Positions 1 through 13,499 of a DNA stretch of 64,000 nucleotides are shown here, in pieces; positions within the stretch are counted from its first letter, which is position 1, and each line of letters begins with the position of its first letter. The position numbers were made by a program, and so were the translations under genes. Origin of the DNA: Tetraselmis striata (Eukaryota > Chlorophyta > Chlorodendrophyceae > Chlorodendrales > Chlorodendraceae). The notes below the pieces were generated by a model, which searched no databases, was not told where the DNA came from, and worked only from the letters and a program-made list of their open reading frames with translations. Where the stretch lies: NCBI GenBank assembly GCA_006384855.1, contig VCJN01002426.1, positions 124,001 through 188,000 of the forward strand, given 5' to 3'.

Positions 1-73
1 CGCGCCAGCTGCCCACCTACCGGTGCCTTGGCGGGAGCTCACCCCCGCGCGCGCCTTTCTTGGCGCGCCGCAG

Positions 74-3000
74 GTGCACGTCCTCAGCGCCCACCCGAGC
101 TCGCCCAGCGTGGTGATGAGCGCGGGCTACGACGGGCGCGTGTGCGTGTGGGACGTGGTGAAGGGGGAGCTGCTCAAGACGTTCACCACCGACCACCGCG
201 GCGGCACCGAGCGCGACCCCGTCCCCGTGCTGGACGGCCACTTTTCGGCGGACGGCCACTCCGTGGTGGTCACCGACGTGGCTGGCCAGGTGAACCCCCC
301 TCCCTCCTGACCGTGCTATGGCTGCCATTTTCGATACGGGTGCACGGATGGGTTACGCCTCAGATTCAGCTTGCATGCAAGCTGGAGGAACATTCACCGT
401 AGGTCGGCTATCGCTGCGTTTGCATCCCGCCTCCTGAAAAGTATACCAGTTTCATCGTCGTTGTGTATTTATTACCGTAGCAGCGTCATGCTGTAACAAT
501 TATCATCCCCAGGGTTAAATGTAATATGTATACATATTACACACACACATATATATGTATATATATGCAGTAAATATGTACATTCATGTACAGCATCTAC
601 ATGTGTATAAATACATATATATGTATACACATATACATACATCTATATAGTGTCTATTTCCGTATTACATTTTTTGTCTATATGGATTGTCTATATATGT
701 AGTAAGTCTCTGGCCAAATCAGGTTTTTATAAAGAAACAAGAAAATAATAAACACAAACAGTAACTGAGAAAATATGATAAATATAAACTCCGTAAACCA
801 AACGAAAATTGCGGCATTGACATCGCCGTGGCTACTTGTAGTCTTCTATATATAGTCAAAAGAGTGCCGACTTTGGCCATATGCTTTGGATGTTGAATAT
901 AGACAGCACCCTGACTGCCCGCACCGTTCACCAGGCCTCCATCTACCACACCGGGTCGCCGCACCCCTTCCGCCTGGCGCAGTACGACCAGTTCCTGGCC
1001 AGCGACTACGCGCCGGTGCTGCGCGACAGCAACGGCAACGTGGTGGACGCCGAGAGCCAGGCAAGCGCCAGCGTGGTGTGCCGCGCCTGCGCCCTCTGGC
1101 CCGCCCCCCGGCCGCCGCTGAGTCCCCCCCCCCCCCCCTCCCCGGGCGGATGCTGTGCCCTGGGCTGCTCGCTGTACGTGTCCGCAGGTGGCGCCGCACC
1201 TGATGCCGCCGCAGCCGCTGGTGAACTTGGCCAACACTCCCTACCCCGTGGCGTACCAGCAGGCGTACCAGGTGACCTGCCCACCCCGCTGGGCTTCCGC
1301 GGCTCCGACCCTTTGTGTCTATAATGCTGGTGGAATACATGCCCTGTAGGAAGAGCTCCTACGCGGCGTTGCGACGTGCGCCGACGGTATATGTGCGTGC
1401 TGACGCGCCTACAAGAACCATTCTTAGAGGCCTGGAACTGGGCTTGCTAGCAACGGATGACACCATTCGCTACAATTCCGCTACGGGTGCCGACCCGACT
1501 ATGAGAACAAACAGTTAAGAACGCGCTATGTCCTTATTGGTCCAGTTTAGACGAATACATCACGATATCATTGCGAGAATTAAAAACATCCGCTCGCCCC
1601 CCATTCCTGAGAGCAAAACACAGGTTGGCGCCCGTGTAGTTTCGTCTACATCTGACCGCCGGCAGACAGGGGAGGTTGTCATTGGCGGTGCTGTGATTGC
1701 CACATCGGTACCGGCAGGTGTGTGGCGCTGGTAGGGCTTCTGAGCCACCGGCTGCCTCGTCCTGTACATGCCTCAAGAGCTGGATGGCAGAGGGAGTTCC
1801 GGCATAGCACAGACGGGCTATCTGCTTGTTGAGGCCCGCCGCACGGGGGCGGTCGCCATGCTCCTTCCGCCTTCCCATAGCAGCATCCCCAGGGGAGGGA
1901 GCGAGGCTGCTGATGGCTGCGCGGTCGTGTTGTGCCTCGGCAGGCGGGTGCGTTGGAGATCGCGGCGGCGGACGGGCTGCTTGAGGGGCAGCCGGCGACC
2001 GGGTGGGCCACGTTGGCGGGGCGCCGGTGGCTGCTAAACACGACGTCGCCGCCGGTGCTGATGGCCGCCTTCTGGCAGGCCTCCACGCAGGGCCTCAACG
2101 ACCGCGCGATCACCCGGTGCGCGCGGCCCGCTGCAGGCATCCCATTCACCCCTCAGGCTCACGCGCCCCTCGCATGCCCCGGCTGCCTTGTGGGCGGGGC
2201 TGAGTGCGCGCCCCGCATTGCCCTATCGGTGCTGCAGGCGCGTGCAGGAGGCGGAGGAGCGCTACCAGGCGGACCACCAGCAGGCGCAGTTCATCGAGGC
2301 GGGCCTGGTACGCCCCCCAAACAGTGCCCCCCCTTCCGCGTGATACGATCTGCGCTCACCAAAGCTATGCGAGTAACCCAGAAGACGAAGCAACCGAATA
2401 AGACTGATAACAGCGACCAGTCGATGAATTGATGACGACTGTTTATTTTAAAATAATCCCACACAGGCAGCAGGCATGCTATCATTCGGAACTGACGTAG
2501 CCCCCCATCCATCCACCGTCGCCGTTGTGCCTGCAGATCAGCGCTCCGCCGGCAGCTGCGCCGCAGGCTGGGCGTCGACTGCCGGTGGTGTCCGCCCCTC
2601 GAACGGGCGTGACGGCCTTTGCCGGCGCCGGCAGCCCGCTGGGGGCTCGGCCCTCCCCCGTCGCGCAGCGCGGCGGCAGCGGCGGCGTGCAGCTGACGCC
2701 TGTGCAAAACCGGCGTGGGCCACCGCGGCCTCGGCCGCCGCCGCGGCTGCGCGTGACGCCCGTGACGCCGAGGACGGCCGCGGCGCGCGAGGAGGACGAG
2801 GAGCCGGAGTACGTGGCGTCGAGCTCCTCGGAGGAGAGCGAGGCGGAGGTGATGGAGGAGAGCAGCGACAGCAGCGACGACGAGACCTGGAGGTCGCCCG
2901 GCAGGTGGGGCTCCCCCTCCTCCCCCCCCCCCCCCCCCCCCCCCCGCCCCGAGACCCCGCCATCTCCCTTCGACGGAAGCGACAAATACAAGGGCACCTC

Positions 3001-6000
3001 TGCCAACGACTTATTTGTTCCGACATGGGGTGTTGTCTTCTTACTGTCGGTTCAGCGTCGCGATTGGGTGTTCTATGAAGGAAGCGTCGTCTGGTAGTCG
3101 TCATCGCGCGGTGCTACACTTTTCCACAGATCTTTCGCGTCCGTGCACTCGGAGACCCCGACCACCAGCATGAAGGGTCAAGCAACTCTGGACTCGCCCG
3201 TAGTCCTTTTGATCTATAATCCCTGCTACTCTTCGCCATGTAGCTATCTATGGTCGCCATCACTATGGCCGCCCTACTAATCTGCTATCATATTAACATC
3301 TTTCGACAATCATAGTGATACCCTGCTTACACATAAAGCTCCGCATCGAATGGGATAATTACGAAGGGCGGCCTTCAACCATGCTGCATGGAACATAGTC
3401 GCGGTCCTCGCCGGAAGTCCTCTCGTGTCCGCGTGATGTGAGAGCAATATGTCGTAGAAGGAGTGGGAACATGTTTGTCAACGCGCTCGCACGCTGTCAC
3501 CCGCCTCGAGCTAGACTGGCCCCTGTGAGCAGGGGGCAGCAGGCATTCTCTAGCGCGTATCTGGGAGCGGCAGCTATTTTCCGACTTATTTCCGGTGCTA
3601 TTTCTTTCCTGGTGGCGGTGGGCTGATATCCGACCCGACCGGGCGTCCTCGCGCCGCAGGCGCCGGCGTCGCGGTGGCGCGCGGGGCGGCGGGCGCGGCG
3701 CGGGTGGCGCCGGCTCCTCGCGGCGGCCGGAGCCGGAGCTGCCTGCGGAGAGCAGCCGCGGGCGGCAGATCAAGCGGCGGCGGCTGTCGGACGAGGAGGA
3801 GAACAGCGAGGAGGAGCGCCGGCGGAAGCGCAAGGGCAAGCGCGTGCGCACGCAGGCACGCCGGCGCCGTCCCGACTTCCTGTCGTTGCTTTGGGAGGCC
3901 CGGCCGATGCTGACGACGTGGCGGGTGGCGGGTTGCAGGAGGAGAAGGACAAAAAGAAGAAGAAGAAGAAGGCTAATAGGAAGGACAAGCAGCCGCGAGG
4001 CAGTACGCGCGCGGGCGGCGACGAAATCGAGGAGAGCCTTGCTGCCCGCAATTTGGAGTGCTACGCATGGCTGCAGGTGCGACCCCCCTTCTCCGGTCCG
4101 CGTGCCCGTGCCCGTTTCTGTCGACTGCTTTTCTGGGCACACGTCTGCGCGCAGCGGATCCTGCATCGTCGCGGGTCGTTTTTTTTTAACTCGCTTGTAA
4201 TAAGAAATATATACATAATTATATCGAATGAATTCGTCATCATTAGGTTCAAGAAGGACTTTAAAGGGGCAATAACACCATTCAAAAGCCCTGAATCTGC
4301 CCAGCGCAGCAAGCCGCTCTCTGAGGCATGCATGGTCGGCGCAGGCCTTGGAGCCGGGCATCCCCACCAGCCAGTACGTGCCCCAGGAGGGGGACGAGGT
4401 GGTGTACCTCAAGGTGCGCACCGCCCGGCCGCCTGCCGCTGACGCGCAGCGCCCTGACAAGCCCAAGCACGGCTGACCGCCTCTGGATAGCACAGTGCTC
4501 GAGCGCCCGCTGAGCGGGCACCCTGTGCTGCACCCGCAGGAGCAGCAAAAGACGCTGCTGAGCCTCACATCCGACAAGCTGACCAAAGCGGCATGGCAGC
4601 AGCTGAAGGTCAGCTACGACGCACTGCGGCAGGCGGAGAAGTGCAGGTGCGCGGCGGGCGGAGGCGGGGGAGGGCGCAGCGGGGCGGGGTGGGGCATTTA
4701 CAGGGAGTATCAGGGCCTGCTGGGTCCCGCCTGCAGGCGGAGACCCATGCAGGCAGCCGGTGCATCAGCCGGGATCCTGCCCGACTTCGGCGACCCTCCC
4801 CCCTCCCCCCGCCCCCCTTTGATCCCGCTTTCCCCTCTCACAGGGTGACCGGCCTGGAGTATTTCATCCATGCCAGCACCAGGGAAACCGGTGTGCGCTG
4901 CACGCTCGCGTTTGAGGTGCTGGGCAGCCGCAGCGTCACGGTGGAGCTGCTGCCGCCAGATGTAAGCCCGCTGAGCCCTTTCCCATAGGGTGCAGGGTAG
5001 ACACGCATGCATACAGGTATAGACATGCATTCATGTGTCCTGATCGATGGCCGGCTGCGCCTGGCGTGTGCCTCTGGCGGCGTAGAAGGAGGATGCCACC
5101 GTGCAGTTTCTGGTCCCCATCGAGCGCTTTGTGAACGCGACCTCCCGCCCCTGGAGGGCTGGCGACAAGTGCCAGGTGACCCCCCCCCCCCCCCCACACA
5201 CCCCCGCAGACACACTTTGCTCTTTTCCTTTTGCTGCGCTGCTGCATGCAACCACCGACGGCGGTAGCGCTCTCCTGAACCTGCCCCGAAGCAATTGAAG
5301 AACATATGGGCTGACCCCCCCCCCCCCCCCCCCCTTTCCTTTCCCGTTATCCCGGGTAGATCTTTTTTGTAGACGAGGGGCTGTGGCGGGCGGAGATCGT
5401 GAGGGATGCGGGCTACGAGACCGCGCAGGAGGCGGGCACGCTGCAGGAGGAGATGCTGCCCTGGGACGGCGTGCCGCTGGTGCAGCGCTATAAGGTACTG
5501 GCGCCAGTGCTGGGGCAGCCATCATGCCTGGAGTCGGCTTGGACCCCCCCCCCCCCCCCCGCCCCCTCCTCCCCCCCCCCCGCCCCGACCCACACACACC
5601 CATGAGGCTGCTGCCTGTGAGAACATCCCCCCCACCCTTGCTTACACGACCAGGTGGCCTGGGCAGTGGGCGATGGCGGCTCCTTTGACTACGGGTTGCT
5701 AGATCTGGTGGATCCCTGGGAGATACTGGAGGTGACCCCCCCCCTCTTGAATACGCCCCCCTAATCAGTACGCTTCCGATTATCAGCCGTATCCATTGTC
5801 ATCTACGACTATGCAAGTACGGATAACCGTATCACACGAGTTGTTTGCAATAGTATTATGCATCATCTGGCGCTCGGAGGGCCCGCATGCTCCGGGCTAC
5901 GGCCGGCCCTGTGCAGGTTTACGCAGCCGAGCCGTGGGACAGCCGGCCTGTGTAGTCGGGAGACTGGCGGGAACAAAGTTGCAACAAGTTTCCGAATTTC

Positions 6001-8861
6001 AAATACTCATCATCTCTTGATATGGCCTGCGGTTAACTGTCCTCCGGCTTGTGAGCGCTCTGCACTTGAGTGTCGCCGGCATGGTCTGCCCAATCCTGGG
6101 GCATGGGGGGGCGATGATGGCACGGCAGGCGCCATGGCATGGCGCCGAGGAGGGCGGTGCCATGAAGGCTGATGGTGCCGGCGGGGGTGTGCCGTGCCGA
6201 GCAGGACGGGCGCGATGCGGAGGAGCTGATGGAGGAGATCCCGAGGCTGGAGGCCGCCGTGACGGAGCGCATGCTGGCGGCGGTGGGGAACTACCTGAAC
6301 GACGACGCGTACGCGGTGTTTCACGAACAGGAGGCGCCGGACGCCTGCTACGACGGTGCCCCCCCTCCCCCGCCCCCCCCCCCCCTTACCCTCACCACCG
6401 CGCTTGTGGTACTCCCCTCCACCCCCACTCCCATTCCGCCCTCATGGCCCCTGGTATCCTCCAGAACATCGCCTCTGCCGCCATCTTGGGATGTTCCACC
6501 ATCTGCTTCACTTCCCTGCGGGTAGTCGAGTTGGAATCCAGCGTTCCCGTGCACGCTGTTGACATGCTCCATGCGATTGACTGATTTGGCAAGTCGGTGC
6601 GATTGGCCACTCTGGCGATCACCTCACCAACGCCCGCTGCGTCGGAGCATCCAGCACTGAGCTTGTTGACGCCCCCCCCCCCCCCCCCCCCCTAAAAGGG
6701 AGGTTCTACAACGCGCTGGTGCCGCTGCCCATCTCGCTGTCCGACATCAGCATGCGCCTGCAGGTGCCACCCCGGGCGCCCCGTCCACCCCCCCATGCTG
6801 CCGCCCCCCCTCCTCCATCTGCCCCTCCCTTGCCCTCCTCATCCCCCTCTTTACCCCTCTTCACCATCTCCCCTCACCACTGCGTCACACTCTCCCTCAT
6901 CATCGCACGCGCCCTCACCCTTCTCCACCATTTCCTTTGAGCGCTCGTCTTCCTCCTCCCCCTCCTGAATCCGGCCCCACCGGCTCCATCTTCACCCCCT
7001 CCCTCCCTCATGCCATGACCCTTCACACCCCCCCCCCCCCCCCCTGCAGGTTGCCCTTCCTTTCCCCGTTCCTTCTCATGTATATCAACCCCCCTCTCCC
7101 CCCCCCACACTCTCGCTCTTTCCCGGTCCTTCCTCTCCCCTGCCCATCATCGCCTCCCCCTGTCCCTTGCCACTGCCATCCTTGCTCTAATCCCCCCCTC
7201 CCCATGGTGCCGCACTCTCCTCTATCATGGCTCGCCCCCTCCACACACCTCTACCATTTCCGACGAGCACCCAACCTCCTCCTCCCCATCCTCCTCGACT
7301 TTCTGCCCCTCCCCGCTGCTCTCTTTACCTCCCCCCCCCCTTCCTCCTTGTGCCTCATTGCCCCGCAGCTCCATGCGTGCCTCCTCGCCCGTCCAACACT
7401 GAGCGCACACCCTCCACCCCCCCCCCCCCCCCCCACCTCGTCGCAGAACCACTGGTACCGCTCCGCGGACGGCCTGATGCGCGACATCCGCCTCCTGCAC
7501 GAGAACTGCATCTGCTACAACGGCCTTCCCATGACTGATGGCGACATCGGCGCGTTCAGCGAGTTCATGATGCAGGACCTGGGGAGCATCCTGCTCGGCA
7601 ACGGCCCCATGCCGTACGGGCCCAACGCCCTGGGTGAGCCCCCCCCCCCCCCCCCCCTAAACCCGTACTGTGAAAGCTGGGGGAACCGGGGTGGGCGGCT
7701 GTGATCGCCGCCAGTTGCGGGGCGCCGCCGTGGTCGATCGTACCGCTGTGAAAACCCGACAAACCCTTCGCGTTGCTTACCTCCTTTTTAGGCGCAACCT
7801 GCCTACTGCCTCAAAGTCCAGGCGGTCCTGGATGCATGTGAGGTTCCGCACGTCGGGCCTGCCATCTGCATCCTCACGCCCGGGACCCCCCCCCCTTTCC
7901 CCCGGGCCTGCGCCCATACGTCGCCCCGCAATGTTTCCGTTTCAAGTGTCACCGCCCGCGAGATCCCCCGGGTGCTGCCCTGCCTGCCTGGGGCCCTCCT
8001 CGGGGGTTGCTCATGGTCAATGGCGTCCCAGGGTAGCACCTCTTCGCAGTGCAGCTTGGTTGGGTGATCTCCGGCGACGTAATCGGGCACCCCCTCTGGC
8101 CGTGATGACGTGTAACCCTGAAATCCTGAACCGCTGTCACCTGACAGAGCACTGTGGACCATGAGGTTTGAGGTTGAAAAGTTCGCTAGGTTTTCGAGTT
8201 GGTGGACCGGCGGCAGAGCACACACACGCGCACCAGGGGCGTGTTGCCGGATGCTACGTGATTCGCCTCCGGCAGACGCCCGGCACACCTCGCGTGGGAG
8301 GCTTCAGCAGGGGCAGGCTCGTCTGTGTGGGTTTGGTATTATCATGATTTCAGGCCGTCACTCCAGGAGGTTGAGCTGATATATGTATATATGTGATATG
8401 TGCATGCCTCGCTGATATGCATGTGGTACAACACTTCATGTGGTGGATACTATCGTATGTATATCGTGTTTGAGCCCCATCACAGAATAACGTATGGTTT
8501 CGGAGCATAGCAGTGCTATCATCAATGTGGTTTCGGATCATTCGCATTGGTCGCCGCTGTAACTGCTCCGAAACCAAAGTAAGCGGCCCAGCTTAGGTTG
8601 TCGTAGCGTCGGAGTCGCTCCGCAGACAGTTGCTACGACCCCGCGACTGACAGCCCTTCTGACCCCGGGCGGCGGCCAGATGACGGCGCAGCTCAGGACG
8701 AGGCCCAGGTGGAGGGCGCAGCCAGCGGGAGCGCCGCCGCCGAAGAGCTAGCGGCGGCCGCACCCAGGCTTGAGACCGCAATGCCCGCGGGCGAGGGCTC
8801 GGATGGGGGGCGCCGCACGCGCCGCCTGCGAGTCCGCCTACCCCCCGTCCGCGCCTCGTGA
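74..8861 (+). CDS. BRWD/PHIP-type WD40 and bromodomain protein, 3' part
   Basis: Chromatin reader of the BRWD/PHIP family; in animals and plants these bind acetylated histones and act with CUL4-DDB1. Exons that keep phase: 74-289, 935-1060, 1188-1271, 1944-2116, 2238-2307, 2537-2904, 3660-3855 (or to 3843), 3939-4076, 4345-4413, 4540-4646, 4844-4961, 5086-5175, 5360-5494, 5654-5731, 6205-6355, 6699-6763, 7447-7633, 8680-8861 (stop TGA). Seen: the last WD repeat (DGRVCVWDVVKGELLKTF), the family signature after the propeller (DYAPVLRDSNGNVVD, then APHLMPP), an acidic and Lys-rich linker, a PHIP-like module (YVPQEGDEVVYLK to PWDGVPLVQRY), then a bromodomain split over three exons with ZA loop VPLPISLSDISMRL and acetyl-lysine Asn in ENCICYNG. 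One bromodomain only, as I recall for plant homologues. Earlier WD repeats lie left of the window. The exon at 1944 is family-ambiguous but phase-consistent. Confidence 0.88.
528..652. repeat. AT-rich simple repeat in BRWD intron
   Basis: Imperfect (TA)n/(ACAT)n low-complexity stretch inside the intron 290-934. No gene is seen in the rest of this intron. Confidence 0.8.
7634..8679 (+). other. Last intron of the BRWD-like gene
   Basis: A 1046-base intron that starts with GTGAGC and a poly(C) run. It ends at an AG that restores phase for the last exon. I see no RNA gene or conserved ORF inside it. Confidence 0.6.
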
Positions 8862-10143
8862 GCACCGCTGTCCGAGGAGCCCTCCCCCCTGCCTTAACCC
8901 TTAAGCTCGGGCACATACTCACTCCATCATTCCACGAGCTAGAGCTGCCTTAGCGTCGTGACCCCCCCCCCCCCCCCCCCCCCGGCTGCCTTCCCCCCCC
9001 GTGTTGTCTGAGCGGACAGCCGCCCACTGCCATGCCTGGTCGGATGTAAGGATGCAGGTTTACACTGTGCACAAAGGCAAGTGAGCGCTAAGGGGAACAG
9101 CACGCCGCGATGCGTGCCGCTTGCCGAGGTCTCACGGCGCTGATACTTACGGCATAGGCGCTGATGCTCGTCTAGCGCACCCTCACGCCAGTATCGGCTC
9201 ACATCGGTGTATTTCACGAGCGGATAAGGGGGCTGGCCGACCGGGTGTGGGGGGTAGAGAGCACCCCGGCACAGCGTGACAAGTGTTCGTATCCGGCGGT
9301 TCGAACGCCGGCCGGCGGGGTCACCGCTCCCATCAGACTCTGCCCGTACACCTCCTGTCGCTTCCACCATTGGCAGTGCGGCAGTGTGCATCCATCCAGC
9401 GACGGGGTGGCATCAGAACACTGTCATGAATACACTGGTCGATGTGATATACATATGCAGTCTCTACGTTAGCACCACGAACACATTGTTAGCACCACGT
9501 GTCATCTTTAAACAAGTCCAAACTTGCAAACCGAGTTTGCAAAGTACCGGACATGCCAGGGTTGGCGTACCACGACGCCCAACATGACCCAGGCGCAACA
9601 TGAGGAAGACATCACGTGGCGTTGGTCGCTACATTATTTCCGCTGCCCGAACACAAGATACGCCCAACCTGGATGCGCACACTCTTCCTGGATGCGCATA
9701 GATCTCTGTATCTTTTTAAATCAAGTGAGACAGAGTAGCTGCGTAGTCATCCCATTCAACTCGCGCTCGCGGCTTCAGGTGAATTATGGATATAGTCGCT
9801 AGGCGGGTCTGCTCCCGATGGGATCGTCGCAGGCCACCAATCATCCAGTGTTTTGGCGAATGATGACCTCGGGAAGGCTCCGCAGGCAGTGCTGGAAGTT
9901 GCAGGCCGTGGCCCTGCATTGTCAGATCGTCTCCGCGCCCCATGCTGTGCTCCGAGTAGCCACGGAGCAGCGGGTTGGCGAGGCCGGCTGGCAGGGTAGC
10001 TGCACCGCCGAGTCTCGACTACACTCGAGCGTCGTGAGCCTGAGCGATAACAGCAATATGCACAGGGATGTGATATACATGTGGCGTGAAGTACAAGTGT
10101 AGAACAATGGCGGGCGGTCGCAGCACCGCCAAGTCAGCGCAGC
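8862..10143. other. Intergenic region with poly(C) run
   Basis: Between the convergent BRWD-like gene and the duplicated block. It holds the BRWD 3' UTR and a C run at about 8962-8982. The open frames here show no family resemblance, so I see no gene. Confidence 0.5.
9045..9049 (+). terminator. Polyadenylation signal TGTAA, BRWD-like gene
   Basis: TGTAA, the chlorophycean polyadenylation signal, lies 184 bases past the stop at 8861. Confidence 0.6.
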
Positions 10144-10289
10144 TCATCCTCTGTTCAGCCCTCTACTAATGATATATTACAGGGAACCGTGTCGAGAAAC
10201 TCCGCAAAAGGGCGGTGAGTGGAGCAGGCAAAGCAGGTAAGTAGCACGCCGAAAATCGGCGACACTATTTCTTTCCTCGCTCCGGTTAT

Positions 10290-10290
<1 letters not shown>

Positions 10291-10364
<74 letters not shown>
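10291..10364. repeat. (TG)n microsatellite
   Basis: Long near-pure TG run in unit 1. The matching place in unit 2 (about 15649-15680) has only short TG pieces. Confidence 0.95.
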
Positions 10365-10367
<3 letters not shown>

Positions 10368-11960
10368 GTGTGTGTGTGCATGTATATTTCTTTTTTAACT
10401 ACCCATGCATCTTGACACCAGCCAGCACAACTGCACAACTAGAACCGTGTTGGCGCCGTGCAGCGCGACTGCTGGCTCTTCGGTACCACGCGGGCGCAAA
10501 TATCTCGAATAAACTACTTGCGCAAATCGCGGTGTACAACTGTAGATGACAATGACACGGATATAATCGAATGAGACCGCCCATTTTTTTACGGCTCGAA
10601 ATATCTCAGGAAAATTTTAGCGACTATATGCTACATATTCCGAAGACTCCCGCGCAGAATATTATTATAAACAGCAGCAGCAGCAGTAACAGCACAGATG
10701 ATTAATAGTAGCGCTGTAATTAAGAGCTGCACACATCTCCGAAATACTGCAAGTCTGCAATAAGAACAGCCGCGTAAACGATAGTACGATATGTTAATAA
10801 TGTGATGAAAATCATGTAGTCAGATATACCTTTCCACGGCATGTGTATGGGATTCACATAGCGACTATATCTAATTGGCATACACCACTATGCGTAGCGA
10901 CGTTGGGGCCCACGCGGCAGCGCGCGCGCATGCATGTTACTAAGGGTTGGACCTCGGAACAATCGCGTGCCTCGCCCCTGCTCGCGCGACGCGGCGGGAG
11001 CCGTCGCAAGATTCGCGCGCCATCCGAATCATTTTCAATTTTGCGCAAAAGCAATGATGCGCGTTGCCCTGTCGCTAGTATTAATTAAGGGTCTCGGCGG
11101 TCCAAATTCGCCACATAAACACATTATTATCATGATGTGTCATTATCTACGTAGTCCATGAAATAGCGCCATGGGGCATACTACTTAACGTTGTATTGTA
11201 CTGCGTTGCCTTTGGTGTGATGAGGATGGGACACCGTGCGGCAATGGAAGACGGCCATTATGGGTATGAAGTAACTTGACAGTTGAATCAGCGATGCGTC
11301 GATTTTTCAGAAAATTTTAAAAGAACGGGTTCTATATCACTGGCCTACAGTTCCATGAGTAGTCGCTACCAGAGTTTTTTTTCCCACTACCAGCAGCGAG
11401 TAGCGAGTACCAGTACCAGTACCTCCCGTACGCGGTAGGCTCTTGTTGCTTACGCTTCTGTAATTCAAACCAGTACCTCCCAGCCGTGAGATCGTAATCG
11501 GATGGCTGTGTAATTAAGGACCGTGGGCGGGCGGGTGGGTGGCGGGCGGGTGGGTTAATTATAGTACTTAGTAGTACATGCCAATAGATAAGCGCTTTAG
11601 TCATGCACCTATAGGCCCGATCCGCTGCACTATACGGGTACCCGTGCGGCAGTAAAGCTCACCGCCGAAAAATCGACGCTTCGCTGGATGAGATGAGCCG
11701 TTTGTATCGATTCCGCTGCTCAAGGAGCAAATGAATCACAGCAAAAATCCTGTTGTTATTGTTGCATGCTCGAGCATGACAGGCGGGGCGAATGAAGGTG
11801 CTGGTACCCTCCTTTCCCGTGGGGCGAAGTTCCGCCTCTATGGTGGCGTGTGGCTACATGCATGTTGCACGTTGTCGTCAGCCGAGTAGCCGCGAATGGA
11901 GTGTATTATTTCGTCGCAATACTTACTTGCCTCTCTGCTCTATATATATAATTATATATA

Positions 11961-11964
<4 letters not shown>

Positions 11965-12010
<46 letters not shown>
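11965..12010. repeat. (TG)n microsatellite, unit 1
   Basis: TG run with a counterpart at about 17268-17320 in unit 2. Confidence 0.95.
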
Positions 12011-12013
<3 letters not shown>

Positions 12014-13410
12014 GAAAACTAAATGCGAAACTGAATGCGTGGCACTGCCCATCCCTACCCATGCGCATCGATCAAGGGAAGCATGTTCCAAGTATGCAGA
12101 GTGGTGTGGGAGCAAGTGCCTCTAACACGCTAATTATCACGATCCCCAGCATTGCGCGCATGGAGACGCACGCGCCACTGACGTGAAGGTACACGCCAAT
12201 GTGGATGCTGGCACGATCCAAACCAGGCAATCCTCAATCAACGTTGGCGCAGCTTTGAAACTTGAATTTTCATACAAATGTGTTCCCGGGCGATCCGGGC
12301 CAGCTGTCGTACGGCCCGACTGGCACGAACGACGCAGGTTGTGTAGGTGGCAAGACGTCCCTATATGGACCCGTTAGGGGCAGACCCGCCAGCCAGCAAC
12401 ATTTCGCATGATGACTGCTTTACAGACTTTATTTCAGGATTTTCCTCGCAACAGTATAAGTATAGTTGGTTGTTAAGCAGATGAGCCGCATGGCAAGGGC
12501 ACAACCCCTGACTGAACTCCATTCGCGACTGTGATGTCCAACATAGCGGGCATGGCCTCGTGCTTGCATGCGCCCAGCACCGCCCACACACAACCACCTA
12601 AGCCTCAGTATGCTTGCGCGTGCTAGTATGTCTCCTGAATGGCCACCCATGGGCTTGCCGCCATGCGGCAGTCTTTGCATGTTCGGTGGCACGTAGTGTG
12701 GGATGCCAACCCTTGTGTTGCACGGTTGTAGGTGTACCCAATCTGGCGCAGAGCCCACTCGTGCACGAGTGATATGTTTCACAAGCGCCACAGGTCATCA
12801 CTGAACCCTACGATGACGATGGCTAAACATGAAGCCATGACATGCCATGGTTTGAGGTCATAAACATGCCTAGGTTGAACTAACGCACCGCTCGCGATGA
12901 ATCCAAATTCCACAAAATAGGGCCTGGGACTTTGTGTGGATGGGTGTAGCAGCGGGATCTGGCGGCCGCAGTAGCATATAGCGCCAGAGCGCTCAGCGCG
13001 CGCACATATATATGGTCCCGCACACTGTGATAAACAACACCAGCACCGCCATAATTAGCTATATCATTAGGTGTATATATGTATCGAAATACGAAAACCC
13101 TTCACTAGTGGTGTGCAATGGCGGGTCCGCAGAAAAAACTCGGCTTTGGCGGCGAAAGCAGCAAGCAGTCAGCACGCCGCTAGTGAATTCAATTCACTTC
13201 AATATACATATTCCCGGCCTCAGCAGAGCAAGCACTCCATTCAGAGTAATTAGCGCTACACATTGAATGCAACATATACACGCAGAGTGTCCTTAAACGT
13301 CATGGCGCACCTGCCAGGCCATCCGATCTGACCACTAAATGGGCCAAACACATCGATGCGTTCCCTTGGTTGCGGGGACTCCCACGCATTTGCAGGCGCC
13401 TCTCCCTCAC

Positions 13411-13415
13411 TTACA
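13411..13415 (-). terminator. Polyadenylation signal TGTAA, PRP38 copy 1
   Basis: TTACA on the + strand, 85 bases past the copy-1 stop codon on the - strand. Confidence 0.55.
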
Positions 13416-13499
13416 CAAGCGCTGCCTGGATGGATCCCAGACAGCGGAAGCGAGCGTACCGTTCCGCCCAGGGGCAGCCGCTGCCGCGCTGCGATCTCG

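Noticed and set aside
2476-3104. Alternative long frames on both strands over the acidic exon of the BRWD-like gene
   Set aside because: Only the frame 2537-2904 keeps phase with its neighbours and shows the acidic linker typical of the family.
9290-9315. GGTTCGAAC flanked by GC pairs, like a tRNA T-loop
   Set aside because: The stem does not close with the conserved 53-61 pair, and no other cloverleaf arms are found.
10298-10549. Open frames reading alternating Cys-Val or His-Thr
   Set aside because: Translations of (TG)n/(CA)n microsatellites, not genes. The same holds at 11.9, 14.2, 17.3 and 19.5 kb.
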